The position numbers and the translations under genes are program-made. Positions 1 to 16,871 of a DNA stretch of 64,000 bases are shown here, piece by piece (within the stretch, counting starts at the first letter, position 1; each line of letters opens with the position of its first letter). The DNA is from Rubrivivax sp. (GTDB lineage: Bacteria; Pseudomonadota; Gammaproteobacteria; Burkholderiales; Burkholderiaceae_C). The stretch is taken from the NCBI GenBank assembly GCA_030653385.1, contig JAURZM010000070.1, positions 1 through 64,000 on the forward strand, in the 5' to 3' direction. The notes beneath the pieces were generated by a model. That model did no database searches and was not told where the DNA came from. It saw only the letters and a program-made list of their open reading frames with translations.

Positions 1-186
1 ACGTCCGGGCAAGCGATGCAACGCCGCGCAGGGCCCTTGGGTGCCCCGGCCCTTCGGGTAAGCCCCCAGAACAGGCCCGCACCGCGTTGCAAATCCTCAC
101 TGGGTCCCAAACCCAGTTCCGGTTTGCGCCTTGTTCGGGTCCGTTCTGGGGGCTTACGCGGGTGCATGGGATTGCCTCTCACACTC
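1..186. other. Intergenic region with long nested inverted repeat
   Basis: No gene is seen here. The region lies just past the stop codon of the REC-cyclase gene that reads leftward. It is dominated by a nested palindrome: a 15-base arm at 58-72 (GTAAGCCCCCAGAAC) is perfectly repeated in inverse at 143-157. Inside it are GCAAA/TTTGC arms and a central CTGGGT/ACCCAG hairpin at about 100-115. It may be a strong transcript end or one copy of a palindromic mobile repeat. The left side is cut by the window edge, so any gene upstream is unknown. Confidence 0.55.
58..157. repeat. About 100-bp nested imperfect palindrome
   Basis: Perfect 15-bp outer arms (58-72 and 143-157) are extended by a partial match (CAGGCCCG against CGGACCCG) and enclose two further inner stems. 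It sits about 30 bases past the stop of the cyclase gene on its transcribed strand, where it could end the four-gene signalling operon. No T-run follows, so a classic intrinsic terminator is uncertain. Confidence 0.55.
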
Positions 187-1263
187 TCAGCCGGCGCCGC
201 TGCTGTCCGGCTGCGGGCCCAGCGCCCACACCGCCGTGGCTTCGCTCTTGCCCTTGAAGACCACCGGGCCCATGTTGTCGGGCGCAAAAACCGGTCCCAG
301 CCCGGCGCGGGCTGCGCCGTCCAGCAGGATGGCGCGGCCCATGACCTTGGTGTGGGCTTCCAGTCGCGCAGCCAGGTTCACCGTGTCGCCGATGCAGGTG
401 TAGGTGGCGCGCTGCTGGGTGCCGGTGTAACCCGCCACCATTTCGCCCGTGGCGATGCCGATGCCGATGGCGATGGGCAACTTGCCTTCGCCGGCTCGCT
501 CGGTGTTGTACAGCGACACCAGCTCCAGCATCTCCAGCGCCGCTCGCGCCGCCGCCGCGCTGTGGCCAGGCAAGGGCAAGGGGGCGCCGAAGATGGCCAT
601 CAGCCCGTCGCCCACCATCTGGTTGACGACACCGCCGGCGCCGGTGATGGCTTCGAACATCAGCGTGTAGTAGGTGTTCAGCAACTCGATGGTCTCTTCC
701 GGGCTTTGCCTTTCGACCATCGAGGTGAAACCCCTGATGTCACTGAACATCACCGTGCCCTGCACCCGCTTGCCGCCCAGCGAAAAGCCGCCTTGCTGCA
801 GGTCCTGCGCCACTTCGGCGGTGGCAAAACGGCGCACCATCTCGGCCTGCTGGTCACGCAGCCTCTTCTTTTCCAGGCAGGCCTGCAGGCGAGCCTTCAG
901 CAGCACCGCGTTCACCGGCTTGGGCAGGTAGTCCTCGGCGCCCAGTTCGATGCAGCGCACGATGTTGGCGACGCCTTCGACGGAACTGGTCACGATCACC
1001 GGCAGGTCGCGCAGCGCGCGGTTGGCTTTCAGCGCGGCCAGCACGGCGAAGCCGTCGAGCTCGGGCATCTCGATGTCCAGCAGCAGCAGGTCGAAGGGCT
1101 CGCTGGCCAGCCGTTCCAGCGCCAAGCGGCCGTTTTCCACCAGCGTCACGCGGTGGCCCTGCAGTTCCAGGCTGCGTGCCATCAGCAGGCGGTTGACCTT
1201 GTTGTCGTCGGCCACCAGCAGGCGGGCCGGCTGGCTGAAGGGTGAAGCAGGCAGCTCAGCCAC
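187..1263 (-). CDS. Response regulator with class III nucleotide cyclase output
   Basis: 358 aa. Residues about 13-130 form a receiver domain with an acidic pair (D19/D20), phospho-acceptor D63 (in LLDIEMPELDG) and K115. After a short linker, residues about 165-350 form a class III adenylate/guanylate cyclase domain. The two metal-binding aspartates are present (D175 in FSDIRGF, D219 in VGDGLMAIFG), as are N296 and R300 of the VNLAAR motif. The position that is usually the purine-selecting Lys is Gln (Q215) here, so the nucleotide specificity is open. The start is GTG at 1263, inside the end of the HPt gene (8-bp overlap GTGGCTGA), which indicates translational coupling. It is the last gene of the phosphorelay operon, and the likely output is cAMP or cGMP controlled by phosphorylation. 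The cyclase family assignment is firm; activity is inferred. Confidence 0.9.
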   Translation of the reverse strand: MAELPASPFSQPARLLVADDNKVNRLLMARSLELQGHRVTLVENGRLALERLASEPFDLLLLDIEMPELDGFAVLAALKANRALRDLPVIVTSSVEGVANIVRCIELGAEDYLPKPVNAVLLKARLQACLEKKRLRDQQAEMVRRFATAEVAQDLQQGGFSLGGKRVQGTVMFSDIRGFTSMVERQSPEETIELLNTYYTLMFEAITGAGGVVNQMVGDGLMAIFGAPLPLPGHSAAAARAALEMLELVSLYNTERAGEGKLPIAIGIGIATGEMVAGYTGTQQRATYTCIGDTVNLAARLEAHTKVMGRAILLDGAARAGLGPVFAPDNMGPVVFKGKSEATAVWALGPQPDSSGAG

Positions 1264-1600
1264 GGGCCAGCTCCCGCAGCGCAGTGGCCGCTTCGTCCAG
1301 GGCCGCCTGCAGCGCCACGATGGCCTGCCGGTCGTATTCCGGGTCGGCGCTCAGGCCGGCCAGTTCCAGCGAGCGGGCCGCTTCGGCCAGGCGCAGCGCA
1401 CCGAAGGTCTGGCTGTTGGACTTGAGCGAATGGGCGGCGCGCCGGAAGCTGTCGGCCTGGGCCGCGTCCCGCGCGGCGCGCAGTTCAGCCATCAGGCCCG
1501 GCGCTTCTTCCAGGAAAGTGCCCACGAGCTCCTGCACGAATTCCGGGCCTGCGGTGTCCTGCAGTTCGGCAAACACGGTCTTGTCGATCACGTCGTTCAT
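1256..1600 (-). CDS. Free-standing HPt phosphotransfer protein
   Basis: 114 aa, all helical, carrying the HPt signature around RAAHSLKSNSQTFGA with H57 as the phospho-accepting histidine. It is the size of a single HPt domain. It starts 4 bases after the stop of the upstream hybrid kinase, with an AAGGA-type ribosome site inside that gene's end, and overlaps the cyclase gene downstream by 8 bp. Both upstream kinases end in REC-REC and carry no HPt of their own, so this protein is the obvious carrier of phosphate from kinase receivers to the REC-cyclase. Family identity is clear; the partner assignment is inferred from gene order. Confidence 0.92.
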   Translation of the reverse strand: MNDVIDKTVFAELQDTAGPEFVQELVGTFLEEAPGLMAELRAARDAAQADSFRRAAHSLKSNSQTFGALRLAEAARSLELAGLSADPEYDRQAIVALQAALDEAATALRELARG

Positions 1601-1604
1601 GGTG

Positions 1605-6272
<4,668 letters not shown>

Positions 6273-6367
6273 CGGTGAAGACTGTCGGCTTTGGTGCAAA
6301 GGCATTGCTCGGTGGCGTGGGAGGACGGGATGGACGGGATCTTCCGCAGGCGCTGCAAGATTCGCAT

Positions 6368-11392
<5,025 letters not shown>

Positions 11393-11806
11393 TCCGGCGC
11401 TTCTTGAGTGGGTGTGCCGCGGCTGGTGTCATCACGGGGCCTGCATCGGACCCGCACCGTCACCAGATCGATCTGCCCTGGCTGCGTCGCCGAGGACAGG
11501 TCCACCGCGGACACGGGTTTTTCGGTCTGACGCACTCTGCCCGGCATGCTGGAAGGTCCCTCTGCTGCTGCCCGTCTTGTGGTCTGTGCTGCGGCCCGGG
11601 TCCGCGGTGGAGACGGACCTGTCGGGCGCCGGTGCAGTCTAGCGGCGGTGCCAGGCCCTGCCACCGTGACTTGCCCGCATCGACACGGGCGTCTGGCCAC
11701 CCGACGGCTTCGACTGTGGTGTCTCGCGGCGGGCCGGGCGACGTCGCGTGTCACAGCCGGCGGGTGAGGAATTCACCCTGGGCCCGTGTCGGCAGTCCGC
11801 AGAAAC
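11393..11806. other. Intergenic region, no gene recognised
   Basis: About 410 bases upstream of the large kinase operon. Open frames here have arginine-rich compositions typical of non-coding high-GC sequence, and no family or start context supports a gene. The promoter of the kinase operon should lie here, but no convincing -35/-10 pair was found by eye. Confidence 0.5.
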
Positions 11807-11834
11807 GGCAGAGCCGGCTTGCGCCGGCTCTGCC
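11807..11834 (-). terminator. Perfect 12-bp stem hairpin after the small membrane protein gene
   Basis: GGCAGAGCCGGC (11807-11818) pairs perfectly with GCCGGCTCTGCC (11823-11834) across a 4-base loop. It begins 36 bases past the stop of the small gene at 11871, reading leftward, and is followed by a short T-containing stretch (GTTTCT). The position and shape fit a transcript end; the weak T-run leaves room for another RNA-structure role. Confidence 0.6.
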
Positions 11835-11870
11835 TGGGAAGGGGAAGCGCCGTGCCAGCGCCTGCGGCAC

Positions 11871-12077
11871 TCAGTGCCGCGGGGCCTGGGCCAGGGTCTG
11901 CGTCTGCGAAGGCTGCTGTGGGGTCACCTGCTGGTCGGCCGGCACCGGCTTCCACAGGCTGATGGACATGACGACGCCAATCACCGCCAGGGCAAACACG
12001 GCCGGTTCCAGTTCGAGCCGGCTGGGGCGGACGTAGGGCTTCAACTGGCTGACTTGGGCGGGTGACTGGCTGTTCAC
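11871..12077 (-). CDS. Small single-span membrane protein, function unknown
   Basis: 68 aa from a GTG codon at 12077. The start is chosen because AAGGACA lies about 10 bases upstream, and the only nearby ATG in another frame runs into a stop at once. Residues about 24-43 form one hydrophobic segment (AVFALAVIGVVMSISLW), preceded by a basic/polar N-terminus and followed by a Gln/Pro/Thr-rich tail. Topology is probably N-in with the tail in the periplasm. It is divergent from the P450 gene and followed by a strong hairpin, which supports a real short transcription unit. No function can be assigned. Confidence 0.6.
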   Translation of the reverse strand: MNSQSPAQVSQLKPYVRPSRLELEPAVFALAVIGVVMSISLWKPVPADQQVTPQQPSQTQTLAQAPRH

Positions 12078-12350
12078 GTTCGGATGTCCTTGCTCATGGG
12101 GTGCCGCTTCTTCAGCAGCGCGGAGCGAGTGTCTCGTCGGGCAAGTGCATTGGACAGGACATGGTTCACGCCCGGGCAGCAACATTTGCACACACCCCCC
12201 GAGACGCGGGGCCCCATTCGTGGGGGGCCGGGGCGCGCATTGAAACGAACAAGTCACAAGCCCGTCAAATCGCGCCCTGGCTCCGCGATTGCTGCACCGC
12301 AGCAGGTCGCTGGATGCCACTGCACCCAGGGCCGCCGCTACGATGCCCCC

Positions 12351-13565
12351 ATGCAAGACGATGGCAAGTTGACACAGGGCTTCAGCCTGGCCCAGCCGCC
12401 GGCGGGCTTTGTCGACGACCCCTATCCGACCTACGCCTGGCTGCGCCGCCATCACCCGGTGCACGCGCTGGGCCCAGGCAGCTTCCTGTTGACGGCCTAC
12501 GGCGACGTGCTGACCGCCTACCGCAGCGCGCACGTCAGCAGCGACAAACAGCGCGAGTTCGGGCCCCGCCTGGGCGCCGGTTCGCCCATCTTCGAACACC
12601 ACACCACGAGCCTGGTGTTCAACGACCCGCCGCTGCACACCCGGGTGCGCCGGCTGCTGATGGGTGCGCTGAACCAGCGCGCCATCAACCGCATGGAAGC
12701 GGGCGTGGTGACGCTGGTGGACGGGCTGCTGGACCACCTGGCCGACGAGCCAGAACCCGACATCGTCGAACACTTCGCGGCGCAGATCCCGGTCGAAGTC
12801 ATCGGCAACCTGCTGAACGTGCCCCACGCCGACCGCGCGCCGCTGCGCGACTGGTCACTGGCCATCCTGTCGGCGTTGGAACCCGCGCCAGACGCCGCAC
12901 TGTTGGCCCGCGCCAACCTGGCCGTCACCGACTTCTGCAGCTTCCTTCGCGGGCTGGTGAACAAGCGCCGCCAGCACCCGGGCGACCCGGAATCGGACGT
13001 GCTCACCCGCCTGTTGCAAGGCGACAGCCATGGCACGCTGAGCGAAACCGAACTGCTGCACAACTGCATCTTCCTGCTCAACGCCGGCCACGAGACCACC
13101 ACCAACTTGCTGGGCAACGGCATCCACGCGCTGCTGCAGCAGCGCAGCCAGTGGGACCGCCTGCTGGCCCAGCCCGAGCTGCTGCCGTCGGCCGTGGAAG
13201 AACTGCTGCGCTTCGAAAGCCCGCTGCAGCTGAACAACCGCCTGAGCACCGCGCCGCTGGTCTTCAGCGGCCAGGCAGTGCCGGCCGGCAGCTTCATCAC
13301 GCTGGCCATCGGCGCGGCCAACCGCGACCCGGCGGTGTTCGACGAGCCCGACCGTCTGGACGTGGCGCGCAAGCCCAACAACCACCTGGCCTTCGGCCAA
13401 GGTGCACACGCCTGTTCGGGCATGAACGTGGCGCGGCTGGAAGCGAGGGTGGCCTTGGCGGCGCTGCTGTCCCGCTACCCGCGGCTGCACCTGCGTGGCA
13501 CGCCCGTGCGCGACCGGCGTGTGCGCTTCCGCGGCTTCAAGCACCTGCCCGTCGCGTTGCTCTGA
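12351..13565 (+). CDS. Cytochrome P450
   Basis: 404 aa, the usual length of a soluble bacterial class I P450. It shows the I-helix oxygen-activation motif AGHETTT (about 245-251), the K-helix ExxR in EELLRF, and the haem loop FGQGAHACSGMNVAR with the thiolate Cys near residue 355. It would need a ferredoxin and reductase supplied from elsewhere, as none is adjacent. ATG 12351 starts directly with the family N-terminus; in-frame upstream sequence is open but not P450-like. It is followed after 19 bases by an AlkD-like gene and then a Rieske oxygenase, so the three probably form one transcript. The substrate is unknown. Confidence 0.95.
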   Translation: MQDDGKLTQGFSLAQPPAGFVDDPYPTYAWLRRHHPVHALGPGSFLLTAYGDVLTAYRSAHVSSDKQREFGPRLGAGSPIFEHHTTSLVFNDPPLHTRVRRLLMGALNQRAINRMEAGVVTLVDGLLDHLADEPEPDIVEHFAAQIPVEVIGNLLNVPHADRAPLRDWSLAILSALEPAPDAALLARANLAVTDFCSFLRGLVNKRRQHPGDPESDVLTRLLQGDSHGTLSETELLHNCIFLLNAGHETTTNLLGNGIHALLQQRSQWDRLLAQPELLPSAVEELLRFESPLQLNNRLSTAPLVFSGQAVPAGSFITLAIGAANRDPAVFDEPDRLDVARKPNNHLAFGQGAHACSGMNVARLEARVALAALLSRYPRLHLRGTPVRDRRVRFRGFKHLPVALL

Positions 13566-13584
13566 ATCTCACAGGACTGAAACG

Positions 13585-14724
13585 ATGGCCGAACCCTTCA
13601 AGCACCTGCTGAACGCGGGACTGGTGAAAGCGGCTGCCGTGCATCTGCACCGGCACGCGCCGGCCTTCGACAGCCGGCGCTTCGTGAAGCTGGCCAGCGA
13701 GGGGCTGGACACGCTGGAGTTGAAGGCCCGCTCACTGCACATCTGCACGGCGCTGGAGCAGACCCTGCCGGCCGACTTCCCGGCCGCGGCCGACGCGCTG
13801 CAGGCCGCCCTGGCCCCGCCCGAAGCCGGCGAAGCCATGGCGCAGTTGACCGGCCTGGAACAGGGCCTGCGCGGCTGGATCCTGTGGCCCGTGGGTGAGT
13901 ACATCGCACGCCACGGTCAAGCCCACCCCGACCGCGCCCTGCAGGCCCTGCACGCGCTGACGCAACGCTTCACGGCCGAATTCGCGATCCGCCCCTTCAT
14001 CGTGCAGCACCCGCAGCGGGTGTTTGCCACCTTGCAGCGCTGGGTGCACGACGACAGCGCGCACGTGCGGCGCCTGGTCAGCGAAGGCAGCCGGCCGCGA
14101 CTGCCGTGGGGCCTGCAGCTGAAACAGCTGGTGGCCGACCCCAGCCCCACGCTGCCCCTGCTGCAGGCGCTGCAGGACGACCCCAGCGACTACGTGCGGC
14201 GCAGCGTGGCCAACCACCTGAACGACATCGCCAAGGACCACCCGCAGCGTGTCGCGCAGTGGTTGCAGGCCCACCTGCCCGATGCACCACCACCGCGCCG
14301 CGCACTGCTGCGGCACGCCAGCCGCACCCTGATCAAGGCCGGCGATGCTGCGGTGCTGAAGGCTTGGGGGCTGGGCGCGGCTTTCAAGGGCCAGGCCGAA
14401 CTGCGCATCGAACCCGCTTGCATTGCGCTGGGCGACACGATCACCCTCACGCTGATGCTGGTCAGCCGCAGCAACAAGCCGCAGACGCTGGCCATCGATT
14501 ACGCGGTGCACCACGTCAAGGCCCATGGCGGCACCAGCCCCAAGGTCTTCAAGGGCTGGCAGCTGGTGCTGCCGGCACACGGCGAAGTGGTGCTGAGTAA
14601 ACGCCACGCCGTGAAACCGATCACCACGCGCCGCTACCACGCCGGGCTGCACCCGGTCGTGGTGCAGGTCAACGGCAAGGCCGTGGCGGAATCGGCCTTC
14701 ACGCTGCTGAACGGCCATGGCTGA
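13585..14724 (+). CDS. DNA alkylation repair-like HEAT-repeat protein (AlkD/AlkC type)
   Basis: 379 aa. The N-terminal three quarters are HEAT-like helical pairs with the recurrent pattern of DNA alkylation repair proteins (for example DDPSDYVRRSVANHLNDIAKDHP near 190-215 and the following TLIKAGD). The family removes N3/N7-alkylated purines by cradling DNA. The last about 100 residues are predicted beta-rich and resemble an extra Ig-like domain (from about 275, AELRIEPACIALGDTITLTLML), as in AlkC-type members. It starts 19 bases after the P450 stop and overlaps the next gene by 8 bp. Catalytic activity cannot be judged by eye. Confidence 0.8.
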   Translation: MAEPFKHLLNAGLVKAAAVHLHRHAPAFDSRRFVKLASEGLDTLELKARSLHICTALEQTLPADFPAAADALQAALAPPEAGEAMAQLTGLEQGLRGWILWPVGEYIARHGQAHPDRALQALHALTQRFTAEFAIRPFIVQHPQRVFATLQRWVHDDSAHVRRLVSEGSRPRLPWGLQLKQLVADPSPTLPLLQALQDDPSDYVRRSVANHLNDIAKDHPQRVAQWLQAHLPDAPPPRRALLRHASRTLIKAGDAAVLKAWGLGAAFKGQAELRIEPACIALGDTITLTLMLVSRSNKPQTLAIDYAVHHVKAHGGTSPKVFKGWQLVLPAHGEVVLSKRHAVKPITTRRYHAGLHPVVVQVNGKAVAESAFTLLNGHG

Positions 14725-15814
14725 CAGCCGCTGGCACATCCACCCCGACGTGGCGCAGGCGCACACGATCGACAAGGCCTTCTACCTGGACGAAGCCGTG
14801 TGGGCGCAGGCCCGCGAACGCCTCTTCGCGCACGCCTGGCACTGGCTCGGACCGCAGCCCGAGGCGGCCGAGCCCGGTTCACTGGTGCCGCACACCTTGC
14901 TGCCGGGCCTGCTGAACGAACCGGTGCTGCTGGCGCGTGACGCCACCGGCCACCTGCGCGCGTTGAGCAATGTCTGCACGCACCGCGGCAATCTGCTCGT
15001 CGACGCAGCGTGCAAGGCCGAGCACATCCGCTGCGGTTACCACTCGCGGCGTTTCGAACTTGACGGCCGGCTGCGTTTCATGCCCGGCTTCGAAGGTGTG
15101 CAGAACTTCCCCTCGGCGGCCGACCACCTGCCGCAGTTGGCACTGGCGGACTGGGCCGGCCATGCCTTCACCGCCATCGACCCGGTCTTGCCCTTTCACA
15201 CCCTGGTGGCCGAGATGCGTCAGCGCCTGGCCTGGCTGCCCGTGCACAGCTGGCAAGCCGACAGCAGCCGGTCGCGCACTTTCGAGTTCGACGCGCACTG
15301 GTCACTGTACGTCGAAAACTACCTCGAAGGCCTGCACATCCCCTTTGTACACCCGGCGCTGAACCAGGCGCTGGACATGGCCAACTACCGCTACGAGCTG
15401 GGCAGCGCCAGCGTGCTGCAACTGGCGCTGGCGCGTGAAGGCGAAGCCGCCTTCGAGCCACCCGCCGGCACACAGGACCATGGCCTGCGCGTGGCCGCCT
15501 ACTACTGGTGGCTGTTTCCCAACCTGATGTTCAACGTCTACCCCTGGGGCCTGTCGGTCAACGTCGTGCAGCCGCTGGGGCCTTCTCGCACACGGGTGCT
15601 GTTCAGCAGCTTCGTCGCCGACACCGCGCTGCTGGGCCAGGGCGCGGGTGGCGCACTGGACCCGGTGGAGATGGAAGACGAAGCCGTGGTGCTGAGCGTG
15701 CAACAGGGCATCCGGTCGCGGCTGTACCGCACGGGGCGCTTTTCACCCGCGCATGAACGGGGCACGCACCACTTTCATCGGCTGCTGGCGAGCGCGCTGG
15801 CGTCAGCGGCCTGA
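14717..15814 (+). CDS. Rieske non-haem iron oxygenase, alpha-subunit type
   Basis: 365 aa. The Rieske [2Fe-2S] site is complete: C-x-H in NVCTHRGN (near 86-88) and C-x2-H in CGYHSRRF (near 107-110). The mononuclear iron site follows the family form in ENYLEGLHIPFVHPAL, with two histidines. No beta subunit is adjacent, so it may be an alpha-only oxygenase of the type that oxidises small aromatics, betaines or choline-like amines. It starts in an ATGGCTGA overlap with the AlkD-like gene, which indicates co-translation. The substrate is unknown; an electron-transfer partner must be encoded elsewhere. Confidence 0.9.
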   Translation: MADSRWHIHPDVAQAHTIDKAFYLDEAVWAQARERLFAHAWHWLGPQPEAAEPGSLVPHTLLPGLLNEPVLLARDATGHLRALSNVCTHRGNLLVDAACKAEHIRCGYHSRRFELDGRLRFMPGFEGVQNFPSAADHLPQLALADWAGHAFTAIDPVLPFHTLVAEMRQRLAWLPVHSWQADSSRSRTFEFDAHWSLYVENYLEGLHIPFVHPALNQALDMANYRYELGSASVLQLALAREGEAAFEPPAGTQDHGLRVAAYYWWLFPNLMFNVYPWGLSVNVVQPLGPSRTRVLFSSFVADTALLGQGAGGALDPVEMEDEAVVLSVQQGIRSRLYRTGRFSPAHERGTHHFHRLLASALASAA

Positions 15815-15839
15815 GAACCGGCCAAACCGCTGCCTGGCG

Positions 15840-16871
15840 CTACTGCTCTGCTGCCCAGCGCTTGCAGGTTTCATAGGTGCGACTGGCGTTTCTGCCCCAG
15901 TCTTCCAGCAGCGGTCTGTTGCCCACCTTGTCCAGCATATCCAGCAGAGCTGGCTTGTCGCGCGCCAGGCAAGCAAAGCGTGCAAAGGTGTTGTGGTTTT
16001 CGGCAGTGGGGTAGCGAACGACCAACTGCTCAAGGCCCACTTTCATGCGGGACCAGGAAGCACCGGAGTCGACAAACAAGCGGTGTTCGAACTCCCGGTT
16101 GGAGGCCCAGGTGTACATGCGGGCATAGAAAATCTCGCCGTATCGAGCCTGGGTGCGGCGCACCACGTCATTGATAAGGCGATCAACCAGCACCGCGCTG
16201 CCACCCCACTTGGGCAGCAGACCGTTCAGCAAAGCGGAATACAGGCCGTCGTCCTCCGGGTTGCGGCCAAGCCCCGCTTCCGCAACGGCCCACAGCCTGT
16301 CCTTGTCCCAACTCGCTGCAAGGCCCAGCTGGATCAAGGTGACGTGCGTGCTGCTGCTGCGTTGCGCCACCTGAATGTGCAGAGCCAGGTACTCGATGCT
16401 CTGTTTGATGTAGCTCTCGAAGTCACGCCAGGCTTCAGGCGGCACGGACTTGGCGAAACCGGTGCCGCGATAGGACCAGGCATGTGCCTTCAGCGCCTCT
16501 GCGTGCAGGCTGTGGGCCAATGCAGACTCGGGGTGGGCATCTGCCCACCGCCGCGTCAGGGCATCCATCTGCTGGAAGTAGGAGTCCTTGGCGCCTCTCG
16601 GTCCGTCGAACACACGGTCCAGGCCCGCCCGAAACAGGCTCAGCTTGGCGACACCGGACGCGGTACGCGGACTGTCTCTTTGGTACTCGGCGTGCAGTCG
16701 CTCCAGTTCGGCAAAGTCGCCGAAGAACAGCGCAGACCAGGCTTCGTCAGACACCTGCTTGTCTTCGCCTGGGGTGGGCTGCGGCGTCTGGGCTTGTGCG
16801 CTGAGTGTGCAGACAAACAGCCATGCCACCAGCACAGCACACAGCGCCGCATGAAGTTTGGAGCGCGTCAT
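15840..16871 (-). CDS. Exported protein resembling DUF4034
   Basis: 343 aa from ATG 16871, which overlaps the stop of the upstream gene as ATGA. A classical signal peptide is visible (basic MTRSK, hydrophobic core, cleavage near AQAQ at about 27). The mature part is helical, with the WADAHPESALAHSLHAEAL and HAWSYRGTGF patterns that recall DUF4034 proteins and a TPR-like fold. Function unknown. Translational coupling with the TonB-like protein upstream suggests the two work together in the periplasm. Tail-to-tail with the Rieske gene, 25 bases apart. Confidence 0.7.
   Translation of the reverse strand: MTRSKLHAALCAVLVAWLFVCTLSAQAQTPQPTPGEDKQVSDEAWSALFFGDFAELERLHAEYQRDSPRTASGVAKLSLFRAGLDRVFDGPRGAKDSYFQQMDALTRRWADAHPESALAHSLHAEALKAHAWSYRGTGFAKSVPPEAWRDFESYIKQSIEYLALHIQVAQRSSSTHVTLIQLGLAASWDKDRLWAVAEAGLGRNPEDDGLYSALLNGLLPKWGGSAVLVDRLINDVVRRTQARYGEIFYARMYTWASNREFEHRLFVDSGASWSRMKVGLEQLVVRYPTAENHNTFARFACLARDKPALLDMLDKVGNRPLLEDWGRNASRTYETCKRWAAEQ

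Noticed and set aside
12240-12268. TTGACG-N17-TTTCAA promoter-like pair on the minus strand before the small membrane protein
   Set aside because: The -10 box is a poor match and sits about 165 bases before the start. A single weak match in a GC-rich genome is not enough to list as a promoter.
12078-12827. Extension of the small membrane protein gene to 318 codons
   Set aside because: The added part is antisense to the P450 gene and not protein-like. A GTG with a ribosome site at 12077 gives a sensible start.
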